A DNA stretch of 32,712 nt from Streptosporangiaceae bacterium. Lineage in GTDB: Bacteria > Actinomycetota > Actinomycetes > Streptosporangiales > Streptosporangiaceae. Shown one piece after another: positions 15,960-23,597 of the stretch. A model generated the notes under the pieces. That model searched no databases. It worked only from the letters and a program-made list of their open reading frames with translations, and was not told the DNA's origin. The DNA lies in assembly GCA_030040475.1 (NCBI GenBank), contig JASHTQ010000197.1, positions 1 to 32,712 on the forward strand. Direction: 5' to 3'. Both the position numbers and the translations under genes were made by a program. The stretch's first letter is position 1, and every line of letters begins with the position of its first letter.

Positions 15960-15976
15960 TCCCGAGGGGTTGCGCG

Positions 15977-17485
15977 ATGCAGGCACCAGTGAAGGACGCT
16001 CGCGGTAAGTCACTTTCTGTGCCTGATCGACTACAAGAACGGACTAACGTGCCGGTCCTGAGCTTCGAGCCCGCCCCAGCCGCGATCGTGGTCGCGCGCG
16101 GCCGCCGCGCGCTGCTGCTCGCGGTCTGCTGCATGAGCCTGTTCATGGTGGGCCTCGACAACACGATCGTGAACGTCGGGCTGCCGTCGATCGGCCGCGA
16201 CCTGCACGCCGGGGTCTCCGGCCTGCAGTGGACGGTGGCGGCCTACACGATCGTGCTGGCCGCCCTGCTGATGCTGGCGGGCGCGCTCGCCGACCGGGTC
16301 GGCCGCCGGACGATCTTCCAGGTCGGCCTGTCGCTGTTCACCCTGGGCTCGTGGCTGTGCAGCCTGGCGCCGAGCCTGGGCTGGCTCATCGCCTTCCGCG
16401 TGCTGCAGGGGGTCGGCGGCTCGATGCTCAACCCGGCCGCGCTCGGCATCATCACGAATACCTTCACCGGGCCGGCCGAACGCGCCCGCGCGATCGGCGT
16501 CTGGGACGGCGTGTTCGGCCTGTCGATGGCGCTCGGGCCGGTGCTGGGCGGCGTGCTCGTGGGGTACGTAGGCTGGCGCGGCATCTTCTGGGCCAACATC
16601 CCGGTAGGCCTCGCCGCCATCTCGCTGACCTCGTTGTTCGTGCCCGACTCGAAGGCGCCCCAGTCACGCCGGGCCGATCCGGTGGGCCAGTTCCTCATCA
16701 TCGTCATGCTCGGCGCGCTCGCCTACGCGATCATCGAGGGCCCTGCCCACGGCTGGGGTTCCCCGGAGACCTTCGGCTTCTTCCTGCTCTCGGTGGCGGC
16801 GCTCGCCGTGCTGCTCGCCTACGAGCCACGCCGCGCGCAGCCCATGATCGACCTGCGCTACTTCCGCAGCGTGCCGTTCACCGGGGCGAACCTCACCGCG
16901 ATCTGCGCGATCGCCGCGATGGCCGGATTCCTCTTCCTGTCCACCCTCTACCTGCAGGACGTCCGGGGCCTCTCGGCGCTGCAGGCCGGCCTCACGATCT
17001 TGCCGATGCCGGTGGTCATGGCGCTGTGCGCGCCGGTGGCGGGCCGGATAGTCGCCAGGCGCGGCTCGCGGATCCCGCTCGTGATCGCGGGCGCGGCGAT
17101 CACCCTCAGCAGCGCGGCGCTGTCCCGGCTGACCGGCACGACGCCGCACCTCTACCTGATCCTGACCTACGGCCTGTTCGGGGTCGGGGCCGGCATGGTG
17201 AGCTCGCCGATCACCAACGGTGTCATGTCCGGGGTGCCGAAATCGCAGGCCGGCATGGCCTCGGGCCTGAACTCCTCGAGCAGGCAACTCGGCCAGTCCC
17301 TCGGCGTGGCGATCGTGGGATCCGTGCTCGCGGCGAGCATCCGCGGATCGATGCAGGCCGGCTTCGTCCGTGCCAGCCTGGCCGGCTGGTGGATCCTCGC
17401 GGGCTGCGGGTACGCCGTGCTCCTGCTCGGCCTGGTCTGCACCACCCGCTGGGCCAAGGCCACCGCCGCCCGCCTGGGCTGGTGA
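15977..17485 (+). CDS. MFS transporter, DHA2 (EmrB/QacA) drug-exporter type
   Basis: Proton-driven exporter with about 14 transmembrane helices across 502 residues, the usual size for this family. Visible signatures are MVGLDNTIVNVGLPSIGRDL in helix 1, the loop motif LADRVGRRTIFQVGL, GVGGSMLNPAALGIITNTF and the antiporter motif GPVLGGVLVGYVGWRGIFWA. A 40-residue hydrophilic N-terminus precedes helix 1. Start: ATG15977 has GAGGGG 7 bases upstream. It precedes a close paralogue by about 200 bp in the same direction, and the two probably arose by tandem duplication. The substrate is unknown; the operator-like repeat just upstream suggests induction by a ligand. Confidence 0.92.
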   Translation: MQAPVKDARGKSLSVPDRLQERTNVPVLSFEPAPAAIVVARGRRALLLAVCCMSLFMVGLDNTIVNVGLPSIGRDLHAGVSGLQWTVAAYTIVLAALLMLAGALADRVGRRTIFQVGLSLFTLGSWLCSLAPSLGWLIAFRVLQGVGGSMLNPAALGIITNTFTGPAERARAIGVWDGVFGLSMALGPVLGGVLVGYVGWRGIFWANIPVGLAAISLTSLFVPDSKAPQSRRADPVGQFLIIVMLGALAYAIIEGPAHGWGSPETFGFFLLSVAALAVLLAYEPRRAQPMIDLRYFRSVPFTGANLTAICAIAAMAGFLFLSTLYLQDVRGLSALQAGLTILPMPVVMALCAPVAGRIVARRGSRIPLVIAGAAITLSSAALSRLTGTTPHLYLILTYGLFGVGAGMVSSPITNGVMSGVPKSQAGMASGLNSSSRQLGQSLGVAIVGSVLAASIRGSMQAGFVRASLAGWWILAGCGYAVLLLGLVCTTRWAKATAARLGW

Positions 17486-17633
17486 AGAAGATCAATTAGT
17501 CCGAACGGGAGGTGGTTCACCTGCCGCGACAGGCGTCTGGTGTCCCCTGGTATCCCTACGGACGGTGACGAATCTCTCAGCTATCCGGCGTTGCGCCGCA
17601 ACTGGCCGGCGGAAATAGTCAGGGGAGAGGGGT

Positions 17634-17659
17634 AGTTAGTTGCTGCGAGGCAATTAACT
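17634..17659. promoter_or_regulatory. inverted repeat before the second MFS exporter
   Basis: AGTTAGTTGC and GCAATTAACT match as reverse complements with one mismatch around a 6-base centre, 28 bases ahead of the GTG start. It is a plausible operator and differs in sequence from the repeat before the first exporter. The rest of the 200-bp gap shows no convincing gene or terminator. Confidence 0.5.
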
Positions 17660-17687
17660 TTCCGTCAGCAGATCCGGGTGATACCGC

Positions 17688-19133
17688 GTGCCAGAGCTCA
17701 GCCATCGCAGGCGCATGCTCGTGCTGGTCATCTGCTGTTTCAGCCTGTTCATCGTCGGCATGGACAGCACGATCGTCAACGTCGCGCTGCCCGACATCGG
17801 GCGGAACCTGCACGCCTCGGTGGCTGGCCTGCAGTGGACGATCGACGGTTACACGCTCGTGCTGGCCAGCCTGCTCATGCTGTCCGGCGCGACCGCCGAC
17901 CGGGTCGGCCGCCGCCGGGTGTTCCAGGTGGGCCTCGCGGTGTTCACCGCCGGCTCCGGGCTGTGCAGCCTGGCACCGGGCCTGGGCTGGCTGGTCGCGT
18001 TCCGGATGATGCAGGCCGTCGGCGGCTCCATGCTGAACCCGGTGGCGATGTCGATCATCACCAACACCTTCACCGACCGGGCCGAACGCGCGCGGGCGCT
18101 GGGCGTCTGGGGCGGCACGTTCGCGCTGTCGATGGCGCTGGGCCCGGTGCTTGGCGGCCTGCTCGTCGACTCGGTCGGGTGGCGGGGCGTGTTCTGGGTG
18201 AACATCCCCGTCGGGCTGGCCGCCATCGCGCTCGCCGCCAGGTTCGTGCCCGAGTCCCGGGCGCCCAGGGCGCGCAGGCCGGATCCGGGCGGACAGGCGC
18301 TTCTGATCGTCATGCTCGGCTCGCTGACCTACGCGATCATCGAGGGCCCGGAGTTCGGCTGGCACGCGCCCGCCATCATCGCGCTGTTCGCGGTCGCGGC
18401 CGTCGCGCTCGCGGTGTTCGTCACCTTCGAGGCGCGCCGCCATGAGCCGGTGCTCGATCCGAGGTTCTTCCGCAGCGCCCCGTTCGCGGGCGCGGTGCTG
18501 ACCGCGATCAGTGCCTTCGCCGCGCTCGGCGGCTTCCTGTTCCTCATCACCCTGTACCTGCAGGACGTGCGCGGCCTCTCGCCGCTGGACGCCGGGCTGC
18601 ACCTGGCGCCCATGGCGGCGGTGATGGCGGTCGGCGCCGTCGCCTCCAGCCGCATCCTGGCCCGCTGGGGCGGCCGGATCCCGATGATCGTGTCCGGCGC
18701 GGCCATGGCGCTAGGCGGCGTGCTGCTGTCCGGGCTCACGATGTCGTGGTCCACCCCGCACCTCATCGGCGCGTTCGCCATCTTCGGCCTCGGGGCCGGC
18801 GCGGTGAACGCCCCGATCACCCAGGCCGCGGTCTCCGGCATGCCCGCGGCCCAGGCAGGCGTTGCCTCCGGCATAGCCTCCACCAGCCGCCAGGTCGGCA
18901 CCTCGCTGGGCGTGGCCATCACCGGCTCGATCCTGGCCGCGAACCTGCACGGCCCGCTAACGGCCCGGTTCGTGCCCGCCAGCCACGCCGACTGGTTCCT
19001 CCTTGCCGCCTGCGGCGCCGCGGTCTTCGTGCTCGGCTTGGTCAGCACGAGCCGGTGGGCACTGATCACGGCCACGCGCACCGCGGCCAGGTATGAGGCG
19101 ACCGAACCGAAGACGCCAGTCATGACCCACTGA
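17688..19133 (+). CDS. MFS transporter, DHA2 type, paralogue of the preceding gene
   Basis: Proton-driven exporter with about 14 helices in 481 residues. It follows the upstream paralogue closely along its whole length, for example IVGMDSTIVNVALPDIGRNL, TADRVGRRRVFQVGL, VGGSMLNPVAMSIITNTF and GPVLGGLLVDSVGWRGVFWV. It lacks the paralogue's hydrophilic N-terminal extension. The GTG start has only a weak ribosome site. Its last 59 codons lie antisense to the end of the glycosyltransferase-like gene on the minus strand, an unusually long convergent overlap. The substrate is unknown; the different operators suggest that the two exporters answer to different signals. Confidence 0.9.
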   Translation: MPELSHRRRMLVLVICCFSLFIVGMDSTIVNVALPDIGRNLHASVAGLQWTIDGYTLVLASLLMLSGATADRVGRRRVFQVGLAVFTAGSGLCSLAPGLGWLVAFRMMQAVGGSMLNPVAMSIITNTFTDRAERARALGVWGGTFALSMALGPVLGGLLVDSVGWRGVFWVNIPVGLAAIALAARFVPESRAPRARRPDPGGQALLIVMLGSLTYAIIEGPEFGWHAPAIIALFAVAAVALAVFVTFEARRHEPVLDPRFFRSAPFAGAVLTAISAFAALGGFLFLITLYLQDVRGLSPLDAGLHLAPMAAVMAVGAVASSRILARWGGRIPMIVSGAAMALGGVLLSGLTMSWSTPHLIGAFAIFGLGAGAVNAPITQAAVSGMPAAQAGVASGIASTSRQVGTSLGVAITGSILAANLHGPLTARFVPASHADWFLLAACGAAVFVLGLVSTSRWALITATRTAARYEATEPKTPVMTH

Positions 19134-20516
19134 TCGCGATGCGATGCCGTCCAGCATCCGCACGCCCTGACCTAGTAGGGCGTCCCACGCCGTCGCGGCA
19201 TGGCCATCCTGGATCAGCGCCTCTCTGCTCGATCGCGCCTGGGCCAGCCGCCGACGTGCGACAGCCGGCCAGGCGTGCCGGCGATCCGGTTTGTCCGCCT
19301 GCACGACGTGCTTGAGGTCCAGATCAGTCAGCGCCTCGGCGACGGAACCGACCCAGCGGACGTCGGAGAGCCGGGCCTGCCATTCCGCGACGAGTTCGAG
19401 CCAGTTCCGCATGAACGACACGAATTCCCCTGGCGACAGGTCGCCGCAGCGCTGCCTGGCTGCCAGCACGGATTGCCGCGGCCGAGTGCCAGCGTTATGT
19501 CCACGCGTTAGTTCGACATTCTCGATCAGATTATCAAGCAATTTAACCCGCTCGTCGAGTATCCCGGCCCAGAACTGAGTCTCAAGCGCCGCGCGCCAGC
19601 GGTCGCTGTCACTCACGGGGGATTGATCGCCACCGGCAGCCGATTGCATCGCCAACCACAGAAGGCCGGGGGCTAGGATGTCACCGAACTCCTCGGACTG
19701 CGCGCGCCTCGTGGTGGTGAACGGCTCATATTTCAATTGCCCGACCTGCCCGCCGACCGCGACCTCGCCGCGCATGAGGTGATTGATCACGCAAAGCCAG
19801 TCTTCATGATAGACCGGGGGGAAGAAGCCGGTGATGAGCTGCGGGTTTACCAGCAGCGAACCGCCTGATATGAACGGCTCCTGCCTGCGGCCGGCTAGCC
19901 GACGCGCGTGTCCGACTACGGACGCATCCGGGTACTTATTTACCTGGAGTGCTACCACCGGATAATCATCCAGCAGCGCTGCCGCCGCACTGAGCTTCGG
20001 CACGCTCAGCTTGCGGATATCATCGTCCAGGAAAAGCATGCGCGCCCATCCGCATTTACGGCCGATGAGCAGACCAAGGTTACGCTTCCTGCTGATGTCG
20101 AGGGCTGCGAACGAAACCATGCTCTGCGGTATAGCCGCCCCGATGTCGAGCAGGTGGTGCCGCACGTTGGAGCTGAGCGCCAGCGGCGTGGCTTGACCAG
20201 GCTTGAGCCGGTCGAGAACCGATGACAGCCTGGCCGGCAGGGAGTCGGTGCAGAGGACGACTAGCTGGCACCGCGCCTTCGAGGCTAGCTCGGCGGCGGA
20301 GCAGAGCTGCTCGGCAGAGCGGATAGTCGGAACGATTATCGCATCGATAACAGGAACATCGATCTCTCTGCTGCCTGACGGCGCATCCTTACTGCCGGCG
20401 GCAGATTTCGGAAATTTGAGCAGATCCGCATATGACTGTATATGGAAGGGTCTCGGCGGTGCTGCGTCCCCCTCCTTATCGGATGGTAGCGAGTCATTTT
20501 CCACGGTAGGGATCAC
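18957..20516 (-). CDS. glycosyltransferase-like protein coupled to an XRE regulator
   Basis: Predicted GT-A-fold nucleotide-sugar enzyme of unknown substrate. The best evidence is FAALDISRKRNLGLLIGRKC and, directly after, MLFLDDDIRKL, the pattern of a donor-binding helix and a metal-binding Asp triplet (164-166). FISGGSLLVN and FFPPVYHEDWL follow, typical of acceptor-side loops with an acidic base. There is no signal peptide or transmembrane helix. Start: GTG20516 overlaps the stop of the HTH gene (GTGA) and has GGGAG 8 bases upstream. The last 58 or so residues lie antisense to the MFS gene and look compositionally unlike the rest, so the native stop may have been lost. GC content is lower than in the flanks. 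Confidence 0.75.
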   Translation of the reverse strand: MIPTVENDSLPSDKEGDAAPPRPFHIQSYADLLKFPKSAAGSKDAPSGSREIDVPVIDAIIVPTIRSAEQLCSAAELASKARCQLVVLCTDSLPARLSSVLDRLKPGQATPLALSSNVRHHLLDIGAAIPQSMVSFAALDISRKRNLGLLIGRKCGWARMLFLDDDIRKLSVPKLSAAAALLDDYPVVALQVNKYPDASVVGHARRLAGRRQEPFISGGSLLVNPQLITGFFPPVYHEDWLCVINHLMRGEVAVGGQVGQLKYEPFTTTRRAQSEEFGDILAPGLLWLAMQSAAGGDQSPVSDSDRWRAALETQFWAGILDERVKLLDNLIENVELTRGHNAGTRPRQSVLAARQRCGDLSPGEFVSFMRNWLELVAEWQARLSDVRWVGSVAEALTDLDLKHVVQADKPDRRHAWPAVARRRLAQARSSREALIQDGHAATAWDALLGQGVRMLDGIASRSVGHDWRLRFGRLIPGRGARGRDQCPPARADQAEHEDRGAAGGKEEPVGVAGGHEPGR

Positions 20517-21586
20517 CAGCGCGCTCCCGTGTCGGCAGACCATTCGTACAGGCGAATGTCGTCACGCGATAGGTTCGGCGGGAGGGCCGAATTGTTCCTG
20601 ACCGGGACCGTCATCAGGATACAGAATGCTTCGGCATTACCGAAGGCCTGCTGGAGGTACTGCTCGTTGGTATCCCGGACGTGCGCGTCGGTGAAGCAAA
20701 GCGCGGCGCCATGAACGCCGCGGCTGGTAATGCCGCCGAGCACGGTCACGGTACGACCAGGGACATACGGATGCGGACCCCGCGCTATCAGCCCGACATC
20801 CTGTACCAGGGTTCCTTCATGACGCAGCGAAGTGAACTCGCGGGTCTCTCCTCCTACCGTGCATCTGAAGACATGAGTCCCACCAGTTTCGTGCGCGGAA
20901 GGCAGGGAGATATCCTGAGCGAACCACCGTGCCGTGTCGCGGCTCGCCGCGCCGCCGATAATGACCACGTGATTGAGCGCGAAATCTTGCTCGAGCGACT
21001 CAGCCGGCAGAATTCGTATAAAACTGCGCGGGTTGTTGGCCCGGATCTGCCCGAAGACCTCGATCAGGGCGTCCAGGTCGGCGAACCTGGAGTACCTGCT
21101 GTAGTTCAGGTGATCTGGATCTGCGTAAGGCGGCGGATCGACCGCGTCGGAGCAGATGATGCTGACCGCCGTCTGGTCCGGCAACGACCAGACGGACCTG
21201 CGCGGGCTGAACAGAACGGATGTGACATCCGCCGTTTGTGGTGGATCGCGCAGTTCGAGAAGCTCGGCGTAAAGGCTTGCCTCCCGCTCCCGCTCCGGCT
21301 CGGTCAGCTCGTCGTCACGCAGCAGGCGCGGCGCGCCCGATTCGAACGACCTGGCGGTACAGAACAGCCGGGCATAGGCCGCCAGCCGCTGCGGCGGCGG
21401 CAGTCGGCCGGAGCCCGGGCTCTCCCACTGCGAGATCGTCGCGTTGCTGAGCTTCCTGCCGGGACCGGCGAGCACCATAGCCAGCTCGCCCTGGGTGAAC
21501 GGCCCGTACTCCCTTTCCCTGAGGTCTCGCAGCCGGTCAGCCAGGCTACGAGCCGGACTGGACGGTTGGTCGCTGTAGGCAACCAT
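20513..21586 (-). CDS. XRE-family HTH protein with C-terminal domain of unknown function
   Basis: DNA-binding regulator or sensor of 357 residues. Residues 16-78 form an XRE helix-turn-helix (LADRLRDLREREYGPFTQGE to SNATISQWE). The C-terminal 220 residues form an alpha/beta domain with two glycine-rich strand ends, NHVVIIGGAASRDTARWF and TVTVLGGITSRGVHGAAL, and a conserved-looking VRDTNEQYLQQAFG. This could be a ligand-binding Rossmann-like domain; I do not know its name. Start: ATG21586 has GGAGG 4 bases upstream. It leads a two-gene operon with the glycosyltransferase-like gene and diverges from the cyclase-like gene, so it probably regulates one or both from the 293-bp gap. Confidence 0.8.
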   Translation of the reverse strand: MVAYSDQPSSPARSLADRLRDLREREYGPFTQGELAMVLAGPGRKLSNATISQWESPGSGRLPPPQRLAAYARLFCTARSFESGAPRLLRDDELTEPEREREASLYAELLELRDPPQTADVTSVLFSPRRSVWSLPDQTAVSIICSDAVDPPPYADPDHLNYSRYSRFADLDALIEVFGQIRANNPRSFIRILPAESLEQDFALNHVVIIGGAASRDTARWFAQDISLPSAHETGGTHVFRCTVGGETREFTSLRHEGTLVQDVGLIARGPHPYVPGRTVTVLGGITSRGVHGAALCFTDAHVRDTNEQYLQQAFGNAEAFCILMTVPVRNNSALPPNLSRDDIRLYEWSADTGARW

Positions 21587-21751
21587 CTGACCTCCACTCT
21601 GAGGCTCACGTGTCCAGCGCGGGGGGAACGGCGCGACCGGCAGTCGAAAGATTCTGGTTTACCACCACGAGCCGTACCCTCGCGCGGCGCTCACGGAAAC
21701 TTGCCGAAATTTTACCTTAGTCGTTGAAGGCTTTACCAAAGGTTGATGACT

Positions 21752-21766
21752 GTTAACGAGCTTAAC
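21752..21766. promoter_or_regulatory. inverted repeat in the divergent HTH/cyclase control region
   Basis: GTTAA and TTAAC flank a 5-base centre in the middle of an AT-richer gap between the HTH gene and the cyclase-like gene. It is a candidate operator for the HTH protein. Several TTTACC-like hexamers occur on the plus strand around it (near 21656, 21706, 21731 and 21769). Confidence 0.4.
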
Positions 21767-21793
21767 ATGTTTTACTCGAAACCGGTAGGGAAC

Positions 21794-21824
21794 GACTTGA
21801 AGCGTAACGAAACTTGACTTGAAG
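21794..21824 (+). repeat. direct repeat GACTTGAAG, two copies 22 bp apart
   Basis: Two exact 9-base copies are spaced by 22 bp, about two turns of the helix, 55-85 bp ahead of the cyclase-like start. The spacing suits side-by-side binding of an activator next to a TTGACT -35-like element inside the second copy. No convincing -10 was found. Confidence 0.4.
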
Positions 21825-21879
21825 GACACAATCCCTCGGTCGAGGCCTTCGGTGACATCAGGTAGTTGGGGAGGCGACC

Positions 21880-22761
21880 ATGCATCCTTGGCATTACCAG
21901 ATCGTCCGGCGGGAGCCCGCCTGCAACCGGGTGGCAAGGGTGCGCCGTGGGGCGTGCACCGGAATGGCCCGCTTCGTCTTCCTGATCATGACGGTGCAGG
22001 CACTGGGGGTGGTAGTGGCCACCCCGCTGCGGTCACCGCGGCGATCGGTCGCCATCACCGGGGCCGACCGCGACGAATTGCCGTGGAATGGCAAGCGGTC
22101 GCGCCGGGCTTCCACGCTTCCCGTGCACCGCAGCATCCTGGCGGTGGACATCGAGAACTCCACGCGGCGGAAGAACCCGGTCAAGGAGGAGCTACGGGAG
22201 CAGGTTTACCGGCTGCTGCTAGAAGCGCTGTGCGCCGCCGGAATCGACGAGGCACACCGCGACCCGTTCACCGACCGTGGCGACGGAGTCCTCGTCCTGC
22301 TCCATCCGGCGGACGAGTTTCCCAAGCCACTCCTGCTTACCCGGCTGATTCCGGCCCTGGTCGACCTCCTTGAAGCGCATAACAACGGCATCTCCCCGGC
22401 CGAGCAGCCGCGCATGCTCCGGCTGCGGGCCGTCCTGCACGCGGGCGAGGTGCACCACGACGGCAACGGTCCCTTCGGCGAGGACCTGGACATCGCCTTC
22501 CGGCTGCTTGACGCGCTGCCGCTCAAGAAGCATCTCCGCAAGGTCACGGTGCCGCTGGCCCTGGTCGCATCGGAGTACATCTACCGGGCGATCATCCGTC
22601 ATGGCTACTGCGGCATCGACGAGGAGGAGTTCCTCCCGATCGTGAGCGTCAACGTCGGAGATCAGCGCCAGAAGGGCTGGGTTCACTCGCCCCGTGCGAA
22701 CGGGTTCCCTGCGCCCGTTCCCGCACAGGTCCAGGCCTACGCCCTGTTGCGGGCGGACTAG
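21880..22761 (+). CDS. class III nucleotide-cyclase-like protein
   Basis: Predicted to make a cyclic nucleotide, though activity is uncertain. The domain spans about residues 84-291. The two metal-binding aspartates of class III cyclases are in place: D90 in ILAVDIENS and D135 in RGDGVLVLL. At the transition-state position the usual N-x-A-A-R reads D-I-A-F-R (204-208): Arg is kept but Asn is Asp. The purine-selecting Lys/Asp pair is not evident, so the substrate may be unusual. The first 85 residues are basic and include a possible transmembrane helix at 31-50. Start: ATG21880 has GGGGAGG 5 bases upstream. It converges on a Crp/Fnr gene, the natural reader of such a signal. Confidence 0.75.
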   Translation: MHPWHYQIVRREPACNRVARVRRGACTGMARFVFLIMTVQALGVVVATPLRSPRRSVAITGADRDELPWNGKRSRRASTLPVHRSILAVDIENSTRRKNPVKEELREQVYRLLLEALCAAGIDEAHRDPFTDRGDGVLVLLHPADEFPKPLLLTRLIPALVDLLEAHNNGISPAEQPRMLRLRAVLHAGEVHHDGNGPFGEDLDIAFRLLDALPLKKHLRKVTVPLALVASEYIYRAIIRHGYCGIDEEEFLPIVSVNVGDQRQKGWVHSPRANGFPAPVPAQVQAYALLRAD

Positions 22762-22767
22762 GTCCGC
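22753..22767. terminator. stop-codon palindrome shared by the cyclase and crp genes
   Basis: GCGGAC-TAG-GTCCGC is a perfect inverted repeat. Its centre holds the cyclase TAG and, on the other strand, an overlapping TAG that ends the crp gene. It may act as a small bidirectional hairpin; there is no U-tract. Confidence 0.4.
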
Positions 22768-23441
22768 GCGCCGGATACCCGCCGCAAGGCGCCCTGGTCG
22801 ACGATGGCGATGCGGCGCTGGCCGGTGCGGATGAAACCGCGCCTGCGCCAGTCGCTGAGCGCCCGGGTGACGGTGGCGCGTGAGGTGCCCGCCAGGCTGG
22901 CCCACTCTTCCTGGGACAGCGAGATCGCGAGCTGGATCTCGTCGTGATCGGGGACGCCGTGCCTGTCTGCCAGTTCGAGCAGCAACCCGGCCAGGCGCTG
23001 CCCCCCGGTGGTGACCGAACGCGTGCGCAGCTTCGCGTCGGCATCGCTCAGCCGCCGCGTCAGCATGATCTTGTAGGCCCGGTCGGCGGCCGGGTTGGAC
23101 TCGAGGAAGGCGTTGAACTTGCCGTAGCCCACGATGAGTGCGTGCACGGTGTCGACGGCCTGGACCGTGGCGTTCCTGTGCCCGGTGGTCGCTCCGGCGA
23201 TCTCTCCGACGATGTCGCCGTCACCGCGCAGCGCGAGCATCAGGCGCTGGCCGTCATTGGTCGCGGAAAGGATCTTGACCTGCCCTGCTACCAGGACGAA
23301 TACGTGTGTTGCCGGATCTCCTTCGACGCACATCGTCGCACCGGGCGGATAGATTCTGGGCAGGCCGATCTCCGACAGTTCACGTTTCTCGGCGTCGCTA
23401 AGCAGGTCCCAGAACCCCTTCGCCGAGCCCGTTCTGTGCAT
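22758..23441 (-). CDS. Crp/Fnr-family transcription regulator
   Basis: Cyclic-nucleotide-responsive DNA-binding protein of 227 residues, the normal family length. The cNMP-binding beta-barrel covers about 10-125, with a phosphate-binding cassette in which G79-E80 (IVGEIAG) and R89 (GHRNATVQAV) are retained, so cyclic-nucleotide binding is plausible. A long dimer helix follows, then a winged helix (SQEEWASLAGTSRATVTRAL at 176-195). There is no Fnr-type N-terminal cysteine set. The ATG has no clear Shine-Dalgarno. It shares its stop site with the convergent cyclase-like gene. An inverted repeat about 52 bp upstream may be its own operator. Confidence 0.92.
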   Translation of the reverse strand: MHRTGSAKGFWDLLSDAEKRELSEIGLPRIYPPGATMCVEGDPATHVFVLVAGQVKILSATNDGQRLMLALRGDGDIVGEIAGATTGHRNATVQAVDTVHALIVGYGKFNAFLESNPAADRAYKIMLTRRLSDADAKLRTRSVTTGGQRLAGLLLELADRHGVPDHDEIQLAISLSQEEWASLAGTSRATVTRALSDWRRRGFIRTGQRRIAIVDQGALRRVSGART

Positions 23442-23492
23442 ATGTGCGCCACCGTCGGAATGCCGTATATGCCGGCAAGCAGTTATCTAATG

Positions 23493-23506
23493 GTACTGAC
23501 GAGTAC
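23493..23506. promoter_or_regulatory. inverted repeat upstream of the crp gene
   Basis: GTACT and AGTAC flank GACG, within the 143-bp gap ahead of the crp gene. It contains GACGAGTAC, also found in the long inverted repeat before the first MFS exporter. It is unlike the classic TGTGA-N6-TCACA Crp site. Confidence 0.4.
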
Positions 23507-23571
23507 TAACGATGAGCCATCAAGGGGGAGTTGACAACCCGCTGGGGTGGCACCAGCCGACCTTGACATCG

Positions 23572-23597
23572 CCTCGGCCCCCCCTCAGAGGCCGAGG
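23572..23597 (-). terminator. hairpin at the end of the membrane protein gene
   Basis: CCTCGGCC and GGCCGAGG form a perfect 8-bp stem with a 10-base loop that includes the stop codon of the membrane protein gene. It could separate that gene from crp downstream. There is no U-tract. Confidence 0.5.

Noticed and set aside
17512..17568. 19-codon ORF (GTG start, Pro/Trp/Tyr-containing) between the two MFS genes
   Set aside because: The GGGAGG ribosome-like site sits too close to the GTG, no promoter was found and no hairpin directly follows, so a leader-peptide role is not supported.
23531..23568. Two TTGACA hexamers on the plus strand, possible -35 elements
   Set aside because: Neither has a -10 at suitable spacing and no plus-strand gene follows.
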